Below are positions 27,035 to 36,454 of a stretch of DNA of 64,000 nucleotides, one piece after another. The number at the start of each line of letters is the position of its first letter. The first letter of the stretch is position 1. A model generated the notes under the pieces. It was given only the letters and a program-made list of their open reading frames with translations. It was not told the DNA's origin and searched no databases. The translations under genes were made by a program, and so were the position numbers. The stretch comes from PALSA-894 sp963757565 (GTDB taxonomy: Bacteria; Pseudomonadota; Alphaproteobacteria; Rhizobiales; Xanthobacteraceae), in the NCBI GenBank assembly GCA_963757565.1, contig CAVWSB010000011.1, positions 2,108,001-2,172,000 of the forward strand. Reading direction: 5' to 3'.

Positions 27035-27691
27035 ATGGCCGAAGCCACTTTGTCGATCAACAGCCGCAACTACGGCTCATGGTCCCTGCGCGGCTGGCTG
27101 CTGTGCCGGATGGCCGGTCTCGATTGCGAGGTCGAGATGTCCGGCCTCGACGATGCGTCGGCGCGCGCCGAACTGCTGCTGCTCTCACCCTCGTTCCTGG
27201 TGCCCTGCCTCACGCATGACGGCATCAAGGTGTGGGACACGCTCGCAATCGCCGAGTATTTGAACGAACTCAAGCCGGAGGCAGGGCTGCTGCCCGAACC
27301 GCGCGCGGCGCGCGCGCACTGCCGCTCGATCTGCGGCGAGATGCATTCCGGCTTCTCGAACCTGCGCTCGGCGCTGCCGATGAATCTGCGCGCGCATTAT
27401 CCGGGCTTCAAGGTCTGGGCCGGTGTGCAGGCCGACATCGATCGCGTGATCGCGATCTGGCGCGAATGTCTCGCCAAATATAGCGGGCCGTTCCTGTTCG
27501 GAAAGACGCCCACGATGGCGGACGCGATGTACGCGCCGGTGGCGACGCGATTTCTCACCTACGATGTCAAGCTCGACTCCGATTGCGCCGCCTACTGCGC
27601 CGCTATCATGGCGATGCCGGCCATGGAAGAATGGGTCGAGGACGCGAAGTCGGAGCCCGAGGAAGTCGAAGAGCTCGACGTGGAATTTTGA
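27035..27691 (+). CDS. Glutathione S-transferase family protein
   Basis: A 218-residue cytoplasmic protein with an N-terminal thioredoxin-like domain (about 1-80: NSRNYGSWSLRGWLLCRMAG, then SPSFLVPCLTHDGIKVWDTLAIAEYLNE, with the cis-Pro and the glutathione-contacting DTLAIAEYL) and a helical C-terminal domain. Substrate unknown. ATG 27035 follows AGGGGGAT; the upstream frame extension is not supported. A strong terminator follows at 27710. Confidence 0.88.
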   Translation: MAEATLSINSRNYGSWSLRGWLLCRMAGLDCEVEMSGLDDASARAELLLLSPSFLVPCLTHDGIKVWDTLAIAEYLNELKPEAGLLPEPRAARAHCRSICGEMHSGFSNLRSALPMNLRAHYPGFKVWAGVQADIDRVIAIWRECLAKYSGPFLFGKTPTMADAMYAPVATRFLTYDVKLDSDCAAYCAAIMAMPAMEEWVEDAKSEPEEVEELDVEF

Positions 27692-27709
27692 GAGCTGCTT
27701 GAAGAAACA

Positions 27710-27741
27710 AAAGCCGGGCGCCATGCCCGGCTTTCTCTTTT
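27710..27741 (+). terminator. Rho-independent terminator of the GST gene
   Basis: Perfect 10-bp stem AAAGCCGGGC / GCCCGGCTTT with a 5-base loop, followed by CTCTTTT. Located 18 bases after the GST stop. Confidence 0.82.
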
Positions 27742-27759
27742 GTCGAAGTCCGACTGCGC

Positions 27760-28209
27760 TCAATACCCGCGCCGCCGCTCCTTCTTGGCGGCCTTGCGCG
27801 CGGCGTAACGGGCATCGCGCGCGGCCTTCTGCTCGGCCAGCAACGCGGCGTGCTTTTCTTCTTCCTCGGCCTTGAGCTGCGCCATGATGGCGGCCTCTTC
27901 GGCGGTCTTGCGCGCTTCGTCCTCCGCCTGCTTGCGGCGTGTCTCGGCTTCCTCCAGCGCCTTCACCCGCGCGGCCTCGAGACGCGCCGCTTCCTCGGCG
28001 GCCTTCTGGCGCTCGCGCGCTTCCTCGCGCTGTTGGCGCGCCTCGGCGATCGCCTTCAGCTGCGCCTGGCGCTCTTCGTATTCCTTGTCGCCGGGTCCCG
28101 GCTGCTTCTTGAACCGTTCGAGCAATGCTTTCTTGGCTTCCGTCGCTCGGTCAAGGCGCTCTTGCACAGTGGCGCCTTTGGGGCCGCTCCACATTCCTGT
28201 CCGCTCCAT
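27760..28209 (-). CDS. Charged coiled-coil protein, DUF6481-like
   Basis: About 149 residues, almost entirely Glu, Lys, Arg and Ala, forming a continuous predicted coiled coil (KALEEAETRRKQAEDEARK), with a basic tail AARKAAKKERRRGY. This resembles a small alphaproteobacterial family I recall as DUF6481; no function is known. No signal peptide or membrane helix, so cytoplasmic. The start could be 28209 or 28194. Low-complexity composition makes homology by eye weak, but length and intact frame support a real gene. Confidence 0.68.
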   Translation of the reverse strand: MERTGMWSGPKGATVQERLDRATEAKKALLERFKKQPGPGDKEYEERQAQLKAIAEARQQREEARERQKAAEEAARLEAARVKALEEAETRRKQAEDEARKTAEEAAIMAQLKAEEEEKHAALLAEQKAARDARYAARKAAKKERRRGY

Positions 28210-28332
28210 TGATTCCGGTCCACGACCCCGACGCCCTGCGCCCGGTCCTGCGGCCGATGATGGTGTGAGGCGCATGCATTTAGCGCCTGGCGCGCTGAGG
28301 CGCAACCCTACCGGAACATGGCTGAGATGCGC

Positions 28333-29512
28333 TCAGCCCCGACGCAACCAGCCCCCGATCCGGTCCACCGCCTCGCGCATGTCGGCGGCCGAACCCGCAT
28401 AGGAAAAGCGGACGAACTCCTTGCCGTGCACCGGATCGAAATCGATGCCCGGGGTCGCGGCCACGCCGGCTTCCTCCAGCATCCGCTTTGCGAAATCGAG
28501 GCTGTCGCGGGAGAAGCGCGAAATGTCGGCGTAGAGATAGAACGCGCCGTCGACGGGGAGAAACCGCTCAAGCCCCGCCTTGGGCAATCCGTCGACCAGA
28601 ATGCGCCGGTTTTCCTCGTAGCCGTGCTTCACGGCCTCCATTTCGTCGCGCCCGTCGAAGGCCGCCGCCGCCGCGATCTGCGAGAGCGTCGGAACCGAGA
28701 TCGCGAGGTTTTGCTGCAAGCGTTCGACCGGCCGCACCAGCGCATCCGGCGCCACCATCCAGCCGACGCGCCAGCCGGTCATGCAGAAGTATTTCGAAAA
28801 CGAATTGATGATCACCGCCTGGTCGGAGAACTGCGCCGCGGTGGCGGCCGGGAACGCGTAATCGAGCCCGTGATAGATCTCGTCGGAGATGAAACGGATG
28901 CCCTCGCCTTCCGCCGCGGCGATCAATTCTGCGAGAGCGGCGGGCCGCATCATGGTGCCGGTCGGATTTGCCGGGCTTGCGACCAGCACGCCCTTGAGCG
29001 GCGTGCGCCGGTGCGTTGCCAGGAGTTGCTCGGCCGAAATCTCCCAGCGCGAAGTCGGCCGACACCTCGATCAGCACCGGCTCGCATCCAAGCGCTGTGA
29101 GGATATGGCGGTACGGCGGATACCCGGGCGAGGCGAGCGCGACCCGGTCGCCCGGCTCGAACAGCGACAGAAACGCCAGGATGAACCCTGCCGAGGAACC
29201 GGTCGTCACTGCGATGCGCTCCGGCTCCACGGTCACGCCATGCGTATCGGAATAGTGGCGCGAAATGCGCGCGCGCAGCCCCGGCATCCCGAGCGCCTGG
29301 GTGTAGCCGATGTCGCCCACATCAAGCGCCGCCTTCGCGGCGGCGATCGCGGTGCGCGGCGCGGACGCAGCCGGTTGCCCGACTTCCATGTGCACGACAC
29401 GCCCGCCCTGCGCCTCGATGCGCGCCGCCGCCGCCATCACGTCCATCACGATGAACGGCGGAACATCGCTGCGCGCGGACGGCGCGATCAGGCGGCGCGC
29501 GGTATCGAGCAT
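28333..29512 (-). CDS. Pyridoxal-phosphate aminotransferase, class I/II (frame break at 29051-29056)
   Basis: Fold-type I aminotransferase of about 390 residues. It begins MLDTARRLIAPSARSDVPPF, and has the N-terminal HMEVGQPAASAP, TTGSSAGFIL, the pyridine-binding VASPANPTGTM, FISDEIYHGLDY, and the PLP-lysine motif INSFSKYFCMTGWRVGW. At the GAAGTC site (29051-29056 on the plus strand) one extra base breaks the frame; removing it gives VSADSRWEISAEQLLATHRR, joining both halves. Start 29512 follows GGAG at good spacing. Substrate is unknown; aspartate/aromatic or alanine-type are possible. Divergent from the M48 protease gene. Confidence 0.88.
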
Positions 29513-29674
29513 GACGTTCTCCAGAGGATTCAGCCGGTTAGATCGCCTCGCTGATGCCGCAATCAACGGGCTTTTGGCGCATCTTGCAGCGCCGCGAAGC
29601 GTGATGCGGCGCGCGTTGACCGTAGCCGCCCGGGTCCCTAGTTTGCGGCGTAACAGCGGGAATTGAGATTCCGG

Positions 29675-31159
29675 ATGGCCGGCGAGACACCTAGCAGGGC
29701 GCGCCGCGCGATGCCAGCATCGCGCACGATCGCCGTCGCAACCGCCGCAGCGATTCTGTGTGCGGGCCAGCCTGCGTTCGCCCAACCGAAACCCGGCGAC
29801 CTGCCGATCATCCGCGATGCGGAGATCGAGCAGCTGATGCGCGACTATACGGCGCCGATCCTCAAGGTCGCGGGCCTTGCCCAGCAAAACGTCAAGGTCG
29901 TGCTCATCAACCAGCGCGTCTTCAACGCCTTCGTGATGGATGGCCAGCACATTTTCATCAATGTCGGTGCGCTCCTCGATGCGAAGACACCGAACGAGAT
30001 CATCGGCGTGCTGGCACACGAAACCGGACATATGGCGGGCGGACACCTGTCGCGGATGCGCGAGCAGCTTGCGCACGCCCAGACCGCCTCGATCATCGCC
30101 CTGCTGCTTGGCGCCGGTGCACTCGCCGGGAGCATGGCGACCGGCGGTTCGACCGCCGCCAACATGGGACAGATCGCGCCGGCCGCGATCCAGGGTCCGC
30201 AGGAGATGATCCGCCGTTCTCTTCTCTCCTATGTGCGCGCGCAGGAAGAGTCGGCGGATCGCGCCGGCGTCAAGTTCCTCAACGCCACGCAGCAGTCCGC
30301 GAAGGGGATGTACACCACCTTCAAGCGCTTCGCCGACGACATCCTGATCGTGTCGAGCCGGGTCGATCCGTATCTCCAGACGCATCCGATGCCGCAAGAA
30401 CGCGTGGCGATGCTCGAGGACCTGGTGAAGACGAACCCATATTGGGACAAGACCGATCCGCCCGAACTGCTACTGCGCCACGACCTGATGCGCGCAAAGC
30501 TTTCGGGTTTCCTGGATCGGCCGGATACGGTGATGCGCCGCTATCCTCCCACCGACACCAGCCTGCCGGCACGCTATGCGCGCGCGATCTCGGCCTATCG
30601 CACCAGCAACCTCGGCAGCGCATTGACCCAGATCGACGGGCTGATCCAGAGCCAGCCCAACAATCCCTATTTCCATGAACTCAAGGGCCAGGCGCTGCTC
30701 GAAGGCGCGCACCCGGCCGAAGCAGTCTCTCCGCTGCGCCGCGCCGTCGCGCTCGCGCCGAGCGCCACGCTGATCCGCGTCATGCTCGGGCAGGCGCTGA
30801 TCGCGAGCAGCGACAAGCGCAATGCCGAGGAGGCGATCCCGCTGCTGCGCGTCGCGATGCAGCGCGAGCCGGAGATGCCGGAGGTCTATTCGCAGCTCGC
30901 GATGGCCTACGGCCAGAAGGGCGAAATCGCCGAGGCCGATCTTGCCTCCGCGCAGGCCGCACTTGCGCGCGGCGACAACAAGACCGCACGCGAACTTGCC
31001 GCACGCGCCAAAACCCGCTTCCCGACCGGATCGCCCGGCTGGGTGCGCGCGGACGACATCGTCGGCGTGAAAGAACCCAAACCAGGGCTGTTCAGCAGCA
31101 CCAACTTTACCTTTGGTCCCGTACAGAGGGGACCGGCCAGCACAGGACCACTGCAATGA
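29675..31159 (+). CDS. M48-family zinc metalloprotease with TPR repeats (BepA/YfgC-like)
   Basis: A 494-residue periplasmic or outer-membrane-associated protease. Signal peptide (about residues 13-36, ending AFAQ), M48 catalytic domain with VLAHETGHMAGGH (HExxH: about His115, Glu116, His119) and the downstream ligand Glu in QEESADRAG, then TPR-like repeats (about 290-470). BepA degrades or assists outer-membrane proteins such as LptD in E. coli; a similar role is inferred. Downstream dsbA-like gene overlaps by ATGA, so the two are co-translated, which fits shared work on envelope protein quality, since disulfide formation aids LptD maturation. Confidence 0.88.
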   Translation: MAGETPSRARRAMPASRTIAVATAAAILCAGQPAFAQPKPGDLPIIRDAEIEQLMRDYTAPILKVAGLAQQNVKVVLINQRVFNAFVMDGQHIFINVGALLDAKTPNEIIGVLAHETGHMAGGHLSRMREQLAHAQTASIIALLLGAGALAGSMATGGSTAANMGQIAPAAIQGPQEMIRRSLLSYVRAQEESADRAGVKFLNATQQSAKGMYTTFKRFADDILIVSSRVDPYLQTHPMPQERVAMLEDLVKTNPYWDKTDPPELLLRHDLMRAKLSGFLDRPDTVMRRYPPTDTSLPARYARAISAYRTSNLGSALTQIDGLIQSQPNNPYFHELKGQALLEGAHPAEAVSPLRRAVALAPSATLIRVMLGQALIASSDKRNAEEAIPLLRVAMQREPEMPEVYSQLAMAYGQKGEIAEADLASAQAALARGDNKTARELAARAKTRFPTGSPGWVRADDIVGVKEPKPGLFSSTNFTFGPVQRGPASTGPLQ

Positions 31160-31902
31160 TTCGCCGCCTCGCCGCCCCGCTCGCGTTTGCGCTTGCCCTC
31201 GGGCTTGCCGCGCCCGTCCACGCGCAGGACTTCTCGTCCGCCCAGCGCGGCGAGATCGAGAAGATCATCAAGGATTACCTGCTCGCGCACCCCGAGGTGC
31301 TGCAGGAGGCGATGGCCGAGCTTGAGAAGAAGCAGCAGGTCGCCGAAACCGAGAAGGCGCGCTCCGCGATCCAGAACCATACGGAGGCGCTGTTCAATTC
31401 GCCGCGCCAGGTGGTGCTCGGAAACCCGCAGGGCGACGTCACCTTCGTCGAGTTCTTTGATTACAATTGCGGCTACTGCAAGCGCGCCCTTAACGACATG
31501 ACCACGCTGATGGAGAAGGACCCCAAGCTGAAGGTCGTGCTGAAGGAATTCCCGGTGCTTGGACCGGGCTCGGTCGAAGCCGCACAGGTCGCCGTCGCGG
31601 TGCGCATGCAGGACAAGACCGGCAAGAAATATCTCGACTTCCACCAGAAGCTGCTCGGCGGTCGCGGTCAGGCCGACAAGGCGAAGGCGATGGCCGTCGC
31701 CAAGGATGTCGGGCTCGACATGGCGCGGCTGGACAAGGACCTGAAGAGCGACGAGGTCAAAGCCACGATCGCGGAGAGCATGAAGCTCGCCGAGGCGCTC
31801 GGCCTCAACGGCACGCCGAGCTATGTGATCGGCAACGATGTCGTGATCGGCGCGGTCGGACTCGAGGCGCTCGGCAAGAAGATCGAGGCGGCGCGCCAAT
31901 AA
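31156..31902 (+). CDS. DsbA-family thiol:disulfide oxidoreductase (Com1-like)
   Basis: A 248-residue periplasmic protein: signal peptide to HAQ (about residue 24), a helical N-terminal ScsC-like segment, and a DsbA domain with the active site CGYC (Cys105, Cys108) and the cis-proline loop in NGTPSYVIG. The N-terminal extension is that of the ScsC/Com1 group, which can form oligomers and may act as isomerase. Partner is probably DsbB or ScsB. Overlaps the M48 gene by four bases. Confidence 0.9.
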   Translation: MIRRLAAPLAFALALGLAAPVHAQDFSSAQRGEIEKIIKDYLLAHPEVLQEAMAELEKKQQVAETEKARSAIQNHTEALFNSPRQVVLGNPQGDVTFVEFFDYNCGYCKRALNDMTTLMEKDPKLKVVLKEFPVLGPGSVEAAQVAVAVRMQDKTGKKYLDFHQKLLGGRGQADKAKAMAVAKDVGLDMARLDKDLKSDEVKATIAESMKLAEALGLNGTPSYVIGNDVVIGAVGLEALGKKIEAARQ

Positions 31903-31907
31903 GTCCA

Positions 31908-32363
31908 ATGGCCAAGACCATCTACGTTCTCAACGGCCCGAACCTGAATTCGCTGGGAACGCGTGAGCCGGAGAAATACGGCCACGCGACGCTCGCCGAC
32001 GTGGAGAAGCTCTGCCGCAAGACCGGCAAGCACCACGGGCTCGAGGTCGACTTCCGCCAGACCAATCGCGAGGGCGAGATCGTCGACTGGTTCCACGAGG
32101 CGAAGGCGAACAAGGTCGCCGGCGTCGTGATCAACCCGGCGGGCTACAGCCACACCTCGATCGCGATCCTCGACGCGATCAACGCGGTTGCGATCCCGAC
32201 CATCGAGGTGCATATCACCAACATCCACCAGCGTGAGGAATACCGCCATCTCTCCTATGTCTCGAAGGGAGCGAAAGCGGTGATCTGCGGCTTCGGTGTC
32301 GAAGGCTACGCGCTGGCGATCCAGGGCCTCGCGTCGCTGATCGGCGCCAAAGCAAAAAACTGA
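31908..32363 (+). CDS. aroQ: Type II 3-dehydroquinate dehydratase
   Basis: Converts 3-dehydroquinate to 3-dehydroshikimate in the shikimate pathway. The 151-residue protein has LNGPNLNSLGTREPEKYG, the flexible lid with catalytic Arg and Tyr, NPAGYSHTSIAI, VEVHITNIHQREEYRH with the catalytic His region, and the dodecamer-type end. Only five bases after the DsbA-like gene; upstream of accB. This aroQ-accB-accC order is common in alphaproteobacteria. Confidence 0.95.
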   Translation: MAKTIYVLNGPNLNSLGTREPEKYGHATLADVEKLCRKTGKHHGLEVDFRQTNREGEIVDWFHEAKANKVAGVVINPAGYSHTSIAILDAINAVAIPTIEVHITNIHQREEYRHLSYVSKGAKAVICGFGVEGYALAIQGLASLIGAKAKN

Positions 32364-32389
32364 CCCATCCCTCCAGCCGGGCCACGGAG

Positions 32390-32833
32390 TTGAGCGAACA
32401 AGACCTGATCCGCGAGTTGGCGAAGCTGCTCGACGAAACCGGCCTCGGCGAAATCGAGGTGGAACGCGAGGGCGTGCGCGTGCGCGTCGCACGCCAGACC
32501 GTCACCCATATGGTGAGCGGCGGCGGCGTGCCGCAAATCCCGGTCGCGGCGCCTGCCCCCGCGGTCATTCCGCTGGCGGTGATGGATCCCGCCAAGCATC
32601 CGGGTGTCGTCCCCTCCCCGATGGTCGGCACCGCCTACCGGGCGTCCGAGCCGACCGCCAAGCCGTTCGTCGATGTCGGCAGCGTCGTGAAGGCGGGCGA
32701 TCCGCTACTGATCGTCGAGGCGATGAAGACCATGAACCAGATTCCTGCACCGCGCGCCGGTACAGTGACGCAGATCCTGTTCGAGGACGGCCAGCCGGTC
32801 GAATACGGCGAGCCGCTGTTGATTATTGAGTAG
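32390..32833 (+). CDS. accB: Biotin carboxyl carrier protein of acetyl-CoA carboxylase
   Basis: Carries biotin between the carboxylase and transferase halves of acetyl-CoA carboxylase, first step of fatty acid synthesis. The 147-residue protein has an N-terminal helical segment, an Ala-Pro linker, and the biotinyl domain with VEAMKTMN (biotinylated Lys113). It starts at a TTG, the only start available in the frame after the aroQ stop; no strong ribosome site is seen. The accC gene is 175 bases downstream, separated by a palindromic repeat. Confidence 0.95.
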   Translation: MSEQDLIRELAKLLDETGLGEIEVEREGVRVRVARQTVTHMVSGGGVPQIPVAAPAPAVIPLAVMDPAKHPGVVPSPMVGTAYRASEPTAKPFVDVGSVVKAGDPLLIVEAMKTMNQIPAPRAGTVTQILFEDGQPVEYGEPLLIIE

Positions 32834-32841
32834 CGTCTTCT

Positions 32842-32998
32842 TTCCCCTCGCCCCCGGAGCGGGGAGAGGGTGGCGAGCATCGAAGATGCGAGCCGGGTGA
32901 GGGGCTCGTGAGATCGCGCACAGCATCAAGCCCCCCTCACCCGACTTCCTCGCTTCGCTCGAAAGTCGACCTCTCCCCGCAAGCGGGGAGAGGTGAAG
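32842..32998. repeat. GC-rich palindromic repeat element between accB and accC
   Basis: A nested set of inverted repeats: CCTCTCCCCGC next to GCGGGGAGAGG (32970-32993), a similar imperfect unit at 32847-32869, and CGGGTGAGGGG pairing with CCCCTCACCCG (about 32893-32943). Such CTCTCCCCGC-type palindromes are scattered between genes of many Rhizobiales genomes; I recognise the style but cannot count copies here. It would fold strongly in the accB-accC message. Confidence 0.75.
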
Positions 32999-33008
32999 TG
33001 GAGTTTGG

Positions 33009-34358
33009 ATGTTCGACAAGATCCTGATCGCCAACCGCGGCGAGATCGCGCTCCGGGTGCTGCGCGCCTGCAAGGAGCTCGGCATCGCGACCGTGGCGGT
33101 TCACTCCACCGCCGACGCGGACGCGATGCATGTGCGGCTTGCCGACGAGAGCGTGTGCATCGGTCCGCCGCCCGCGCGCGACAGCTACCTCAACGTTCCT
33201 GCGCTGCTTACCGCCTGCGAGATCACCGGCGCCGACGCGGTGCATCCGGGCTACGGCTTCCTTTCGGAGAACGCGCGCTTCGCCGAAATCCTCGAAGATC
33301 ACAACGTCCACTTCATCGGCCCGCGGGCGGAGCATATCCGCATCATGGGCGACAAGATCGAGGCGAAGCGCACCGCCAAGCGCCTCGGCATCCCAGTGGT
33401 GCCGGGCTCTGAAGGCGGCGTCGGCTCCGACGCCGACGCAACCGCGATCGCGCGCGATATCGGATTCCCGGTTCTGGTGAAGGCCGCCGCCGGCGGCGGC
33501 GGGCGGGGCATGAAGGTCGCGCGCTCCGAGGCCGAGCTTTCATCCGCGCTCTCGAACGCGCGCGCAGAAGCGAAGGCCGCGTTCGGCGACGATGCGGTCT
33601 ATCTGGAAAAGTATCTGGAAAAGCCGCGCCACATCGAAATCCAGGTGCTCGGCGACGGCAAAGGTAACGCGATTCACCTCGGCGAGCGCGACTGCTCGCT
33701 GCAGCGCCGCCATCAGAAGATCTGGGAGGAAAGCCCCTCGCCTGCCCTCAATGCCGGCGTGCGCGACGAGATCGGCGCGACGGTCGCAGCCGCAATGCGC
33801 GAGCTGAAATATCTCGGCGTCGGCACGGTCGAGTTCCTGTTCGAGGACGGGAATTTCTATTTCATCGAAATGAACACGCGCATCCAGGTCGAGCATCCGG
33901 TGACCGAAATGATCACCGAGATCGATTTGATCCTCGAACAGATCCGGGTCGCTGCCGGCGGCGATCTCACCATCACGCAGGATGAAGTGCGCTTTAACGG
34001 TCACGCGATCGAATGCCGCATCAATGCCGAGAACCCGGTGTCGTTTCGGCCCTCACCGGGAAAGATCGTGCACTACCATCCGCCCGGCGGCCTGGGCGTG
34101 CGCGTCGATTCAGCGGTCTATCAGGGCTATACGATCCCGCCGCATTACAACTCACTGGTCGGCAAGCTGATCGTGCATGGCAAGACGCGGGGCGAATGCC
34201 TGATGCGGCTGCGCCGCTCGCTCGACGAGTTCGTGGTGGACGGGATTGAAACGACGCTGCCCTTGTTCCGCGCGCTGGTGCGCGAGCCGGAGATCATCGA
34301 GGGCGACTATCACATCCACTGGCTCGAGCAGTACCTCGCCCGCGGCGGGATGGACTAG
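33009..34358 (+). CDS. accC: Biotin carboxylase subunit of acetyl-CoA carboxylase
   Basis: ATP-grasp enzyme that carboxylates biotin on AccB. The 449-residue protein starts MFDKILIANRGEIALRVLRA, has the glycine-rich loop KAAAGGGGRGMKV, IERHIE-type RHIEIQVLGD, ERDCSLQRRHQKIWEESPSP, and FIEMNTRIQVEHPVTEM with the catalytic and Mg-binding residues. Full length for the family. Downstream of accB across a repeat, with a normal ATG; converges on the response regulator gene with a gap of one base. Confidence 0.96.
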   Translation: MFDKILIANRGEIALRVLRACKELGIATVAVHSTADADAMHVRLADESVCIGPPPARDSYLNVPALLTACEITGADAVHPGYGFLSENARFAEILEDHNVHFIGPRAEHIRIMGDKIEAKRTAKRLGIPVVPGSEGGVGSDADATAIARDIGFPVLVKAAAGGGGRGMKVARSEAELSSALSNARAEAKAAFGDDAVYLEKYLEKPRHIEIQVLGDGKGNAIHLGERDCSLQRRHQKIWEESPSPALNAGVRDEIGATVAAAMRELKYLGVGTVEFLFEDGNFYFIEMNTRIQVEHPVTEMITEIDLILEQIRVAAGGDLTITQDEVRFNGHAIECRINAENPVSFRPSPGKIVHYHPPGGLGVRVDSAVYQGYTIPPHYNSLVGKLIVHGKTRGECLMRLRRSLDEFVVDGIETTLPLFRALVREPEIIEGDYHIHWLEQYLARGGMD

Positions 34359-34359
34359 C

Positions 34360-34731
34360 TCAGGCGGCGCGCATCAGGCGGCCGATCGTGGCCCGCACAT
34401 CGTCGAGCCGGTACGGCTTCGGCAAAAACGCAGAGCCCGGAACAGGGCCGATGTCGCTCACCGTGCGGCGTCCTGACGCATAGACGATCGGGAGCTCGGG
34501 CCGCATTTCGCGCGCGACGCGCGCCAGCGCAGCGCCATCCATTCCTTCGCCTAGTTCGATGTCGGTGAAGAGAATGTCGATCTTGGCGCCGGAGCGCAGG
34601 TGAGCGAGCGCATCGCCGGCATCCGGTGCGGCATAGACTGCGAAGCCATGATCGGTCAGCGCCTCGGCCATGAGCTCGCTCAGGAGCGGCTCATCCTCGA
34701 CCAGCAGCACGGCAGGTTCCCGGTTCGTCAT
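34360..34731 (-). CDS. Single-domain response regulator (CheY-like receiver)
   Basis: A 123-residue stand-alone receiver. Acidic pocket Glu12-Asp13 (LLVEDEPLL), phospho-acceptor Asp57 (ILFTDIELG), the Ser/Thr position in VYASGR and the lysine in FLPKPYRLDD are all present, so it should be phosphorylatable. No output domain; such proteins often receive phosphate from hybrid kinases in alphaproteobacteria. No kinase gene in the neighbourhood, so its partner is unknown. Confidence 0.9.
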   Translation of the reverse strand: MTNREPAVLLVEDEPLLSELMAEALTDHGFAVYAAPDAGDALAHLRSGAKIDILFTDIELGEGMDGAALARVAREMRPELPIVYASGRRTVSDIGPVPGSAFLPKPYRLDDVRATIGRLMRAA

Positions 34732-34855
34732 GGCACTCTCCAGCCTTCCCAGTTCGATAGGAAAAGGCCTGAGGCGCGCATTGGTTTCCCGCTGGGCGCG
34801 ATTTGCCTAAAGTTTGAGTCATTAAATTGTTAACGGAGGGAACCTGGAACTCAAC

Positions 34856-36454
34856 TCAATGCGCAGGTTTCGCGGCCGGATCGACACTGCGAAGCGTCAG
34901 CGCGAGCGGAACCATGCCGGCCGCGAAGATCGCGAACAGCCAGAACACATCGCCATACGCGAGCAGCGAAGACTGATTCTGGATTTGCTGACCGAGCAGA
35001 GCCATCGCACGGCTTTGGGCGTCAGCGGTCGCAACGCCCTGCCCTGTCAGGAAGCCCGCCGCGTTCTGGCTGAACTGCTGGAACGCCTCCGATGACGGGT
35101 AAATGTGCTCCACCAGCCTGCTCTGATGGAACTGGCCCCGCTGCGCCAGCATCGCGGTCGCGGCCGATACGCCGATGCTGCCGCCGAGATTGCGCGCGAC
35201 GTTGATCAATGCGGAGGCCTGGTTGGTCTTGTCGGGCGGCAGACCCGCGTAGGCCGCGGTGCTGATCGGGATGAACAGGAACGGCAGCGCCATCACCTGG
35301 AACACACGCATCCAGACGAAAAAATTGAAGTCGGCGTTTGGCGAGAGCGATGTCGAATGCCACATCGCGAGCGCGACCATGCACATCGCAAACGCCATCA
35401 GATATTTCGGCTGCACCCGGCCGGTGATCGCGCCCGAAACCGGCATGATAAACAGCATCGCGACGCCGCCCGGCATCAGCGCGAGGCCCGACAGCATCGC
35501 GGTGTAGCGGAAGTTCTCCTGCAGAAGCTGCGGCAGCAATTGGATGGTGGAGAACAGCACCGCGCCCACCGCCATCATCATCACGAACGACATGCCGAAC
35601 TGGCGCCCGCCCAGCAGGCGCACGTCCACCACCGGCTCCTTGCGGGTCAGCTCCCACGGAATGAAGACCGCGAAGGCGAGCACCGCGAGAAGCGCGAAGC
35701 TGACGATGAAGCCGGATTGAAACCAGTCTTCGCGCTGGCCCTTGTCGAGGACGATTTCGAGGCAGCCAAGCGCCACCGCAATCAGCGCCATGCCGACCCA
35801 GTCACCCTGCAGCCCGTGGCGCAGCCGCTCCTTGCGCTCGCGTTCCAGCGCGGGCGGCTCGGTGACCAGCCAGTGCACCAGCCCGAGCGAGATCAATCCG
35901 ATCGGCACGTTGATGAAGAAGATCCAGTTCCAGGAGTAATTGTCGGTGATCCATCCGCCGAGCGTCGGCCCGATCGTCGGCGCGACGATGACCGCGATGC
36001 CGTAAAGCGCAAAGGCCTGCGCGCGCTTCTCGGGCGGAAACGTATCGGCGAGGATCGCCTGCTCGCTCGGCGCCATCCCACCGCCGCCGAGCCCCTGCAG
36101 GATGCGGAACACGATCAGCATCGGAAGGTTCGGCGCAAGCCCGCACAGCAGCGACGCGACCGTGAACACCGCAACGCAGATCATGTAGTAGCGCTTGCGG
36201 CCGATGACGTTTGCGAGCCAGCCGCTGACCGGAATGATGACGGCATTCGCCACAAGATAGGTGGTGATGACCCAGGTGCTTTCGTCCACGCCTGCCGCGA
36301 GGCTCCCGGCGATGTAGCGCAGCGCCACGTTGGCAATCGAGGTGTCGAGCACCAGCATGAAGGTCGCGATCGACACGACGCCGGCGATCAGCCACGGATT
36401 GCGCACGCCCGCAGCCGAGCGGCTTTCGTCCTCGCGCGGCGCCGCCTCGCTCAT
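34856..36454 (-). CDS. emrB: EmrB/QacA-type MFS multidrug efflux permease (DHA2)
   Basis: A 532-residue inner-membrane proton antiporter with 14 predicted helices. The motif LDTSIANVALRYIAGSL is the DHA2 helix-1 signature, and the antiporter motif C-like GIAVIVAPTIGPTLGGWITD follows. It exports drugs with the HlyD-type partner encoded just upstream (start and stop overlap by four bases) and probably a TolC-type channel elsewhere. Substrate unknown. Confidence 0.92.
   Translation of the reverse strand: MSEAAPREDESRSAAGVRNPWLIAGVVSIATFMLVLDTSIANVALRYIAGSLAAGVDESTWVITTYLVANAVIIPVSGWLANVIGRKRYYMICVAVFTVASLLCGLAPNLPMLIVFRILQGLGGGGMAPSEQAILADTFPPEKRAQAFALYGIAVIVAPTIGPTLGGWITDNYSWNWIFFINVPIGLISLGLVHWLVTEPPALERERKERLRHGLQGDWVGMALIAVALGCLEIVLDKGQREDWFQSGFIVSFALLAVLAFAVFIPWELTRKEPVVDVRLLGGRQFGMSFVMMMAVGAVLFSTIQLLPQLLQENFRYTAMLSGLALMPGGVAMLFIMPVSGAITGRVQPKYLMAFAMCMVALAMWHSTSLSPNADFNFFVWMRVFQVMALPFLFIPISTAAYAGLPPDKTNQASALINVARNLGGSIGVSAATAMLAQRGQFHQSRLVEHIYPSSEAFQQFSQNAAGFLTGQGVATADAQSRAMALLGQQIQNQSSLLAYGDVFWLFAIFAAGMVPLALTLRSVDPAAKPAH

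Noticed and set aside
28568..30397. Minus-strand 609-residue frame starting inside the M48 protease gene
   Set aside because: Only its middle part (from 29512) is real aminotransferase; the beginning is a shadow of the protease and the end is out of frame after the break at 29051.
34820..34845. TTAA pair near 34826 as a CtrA box
   Set aside because: Spacing between the TTAA halves is four bases, not seven.
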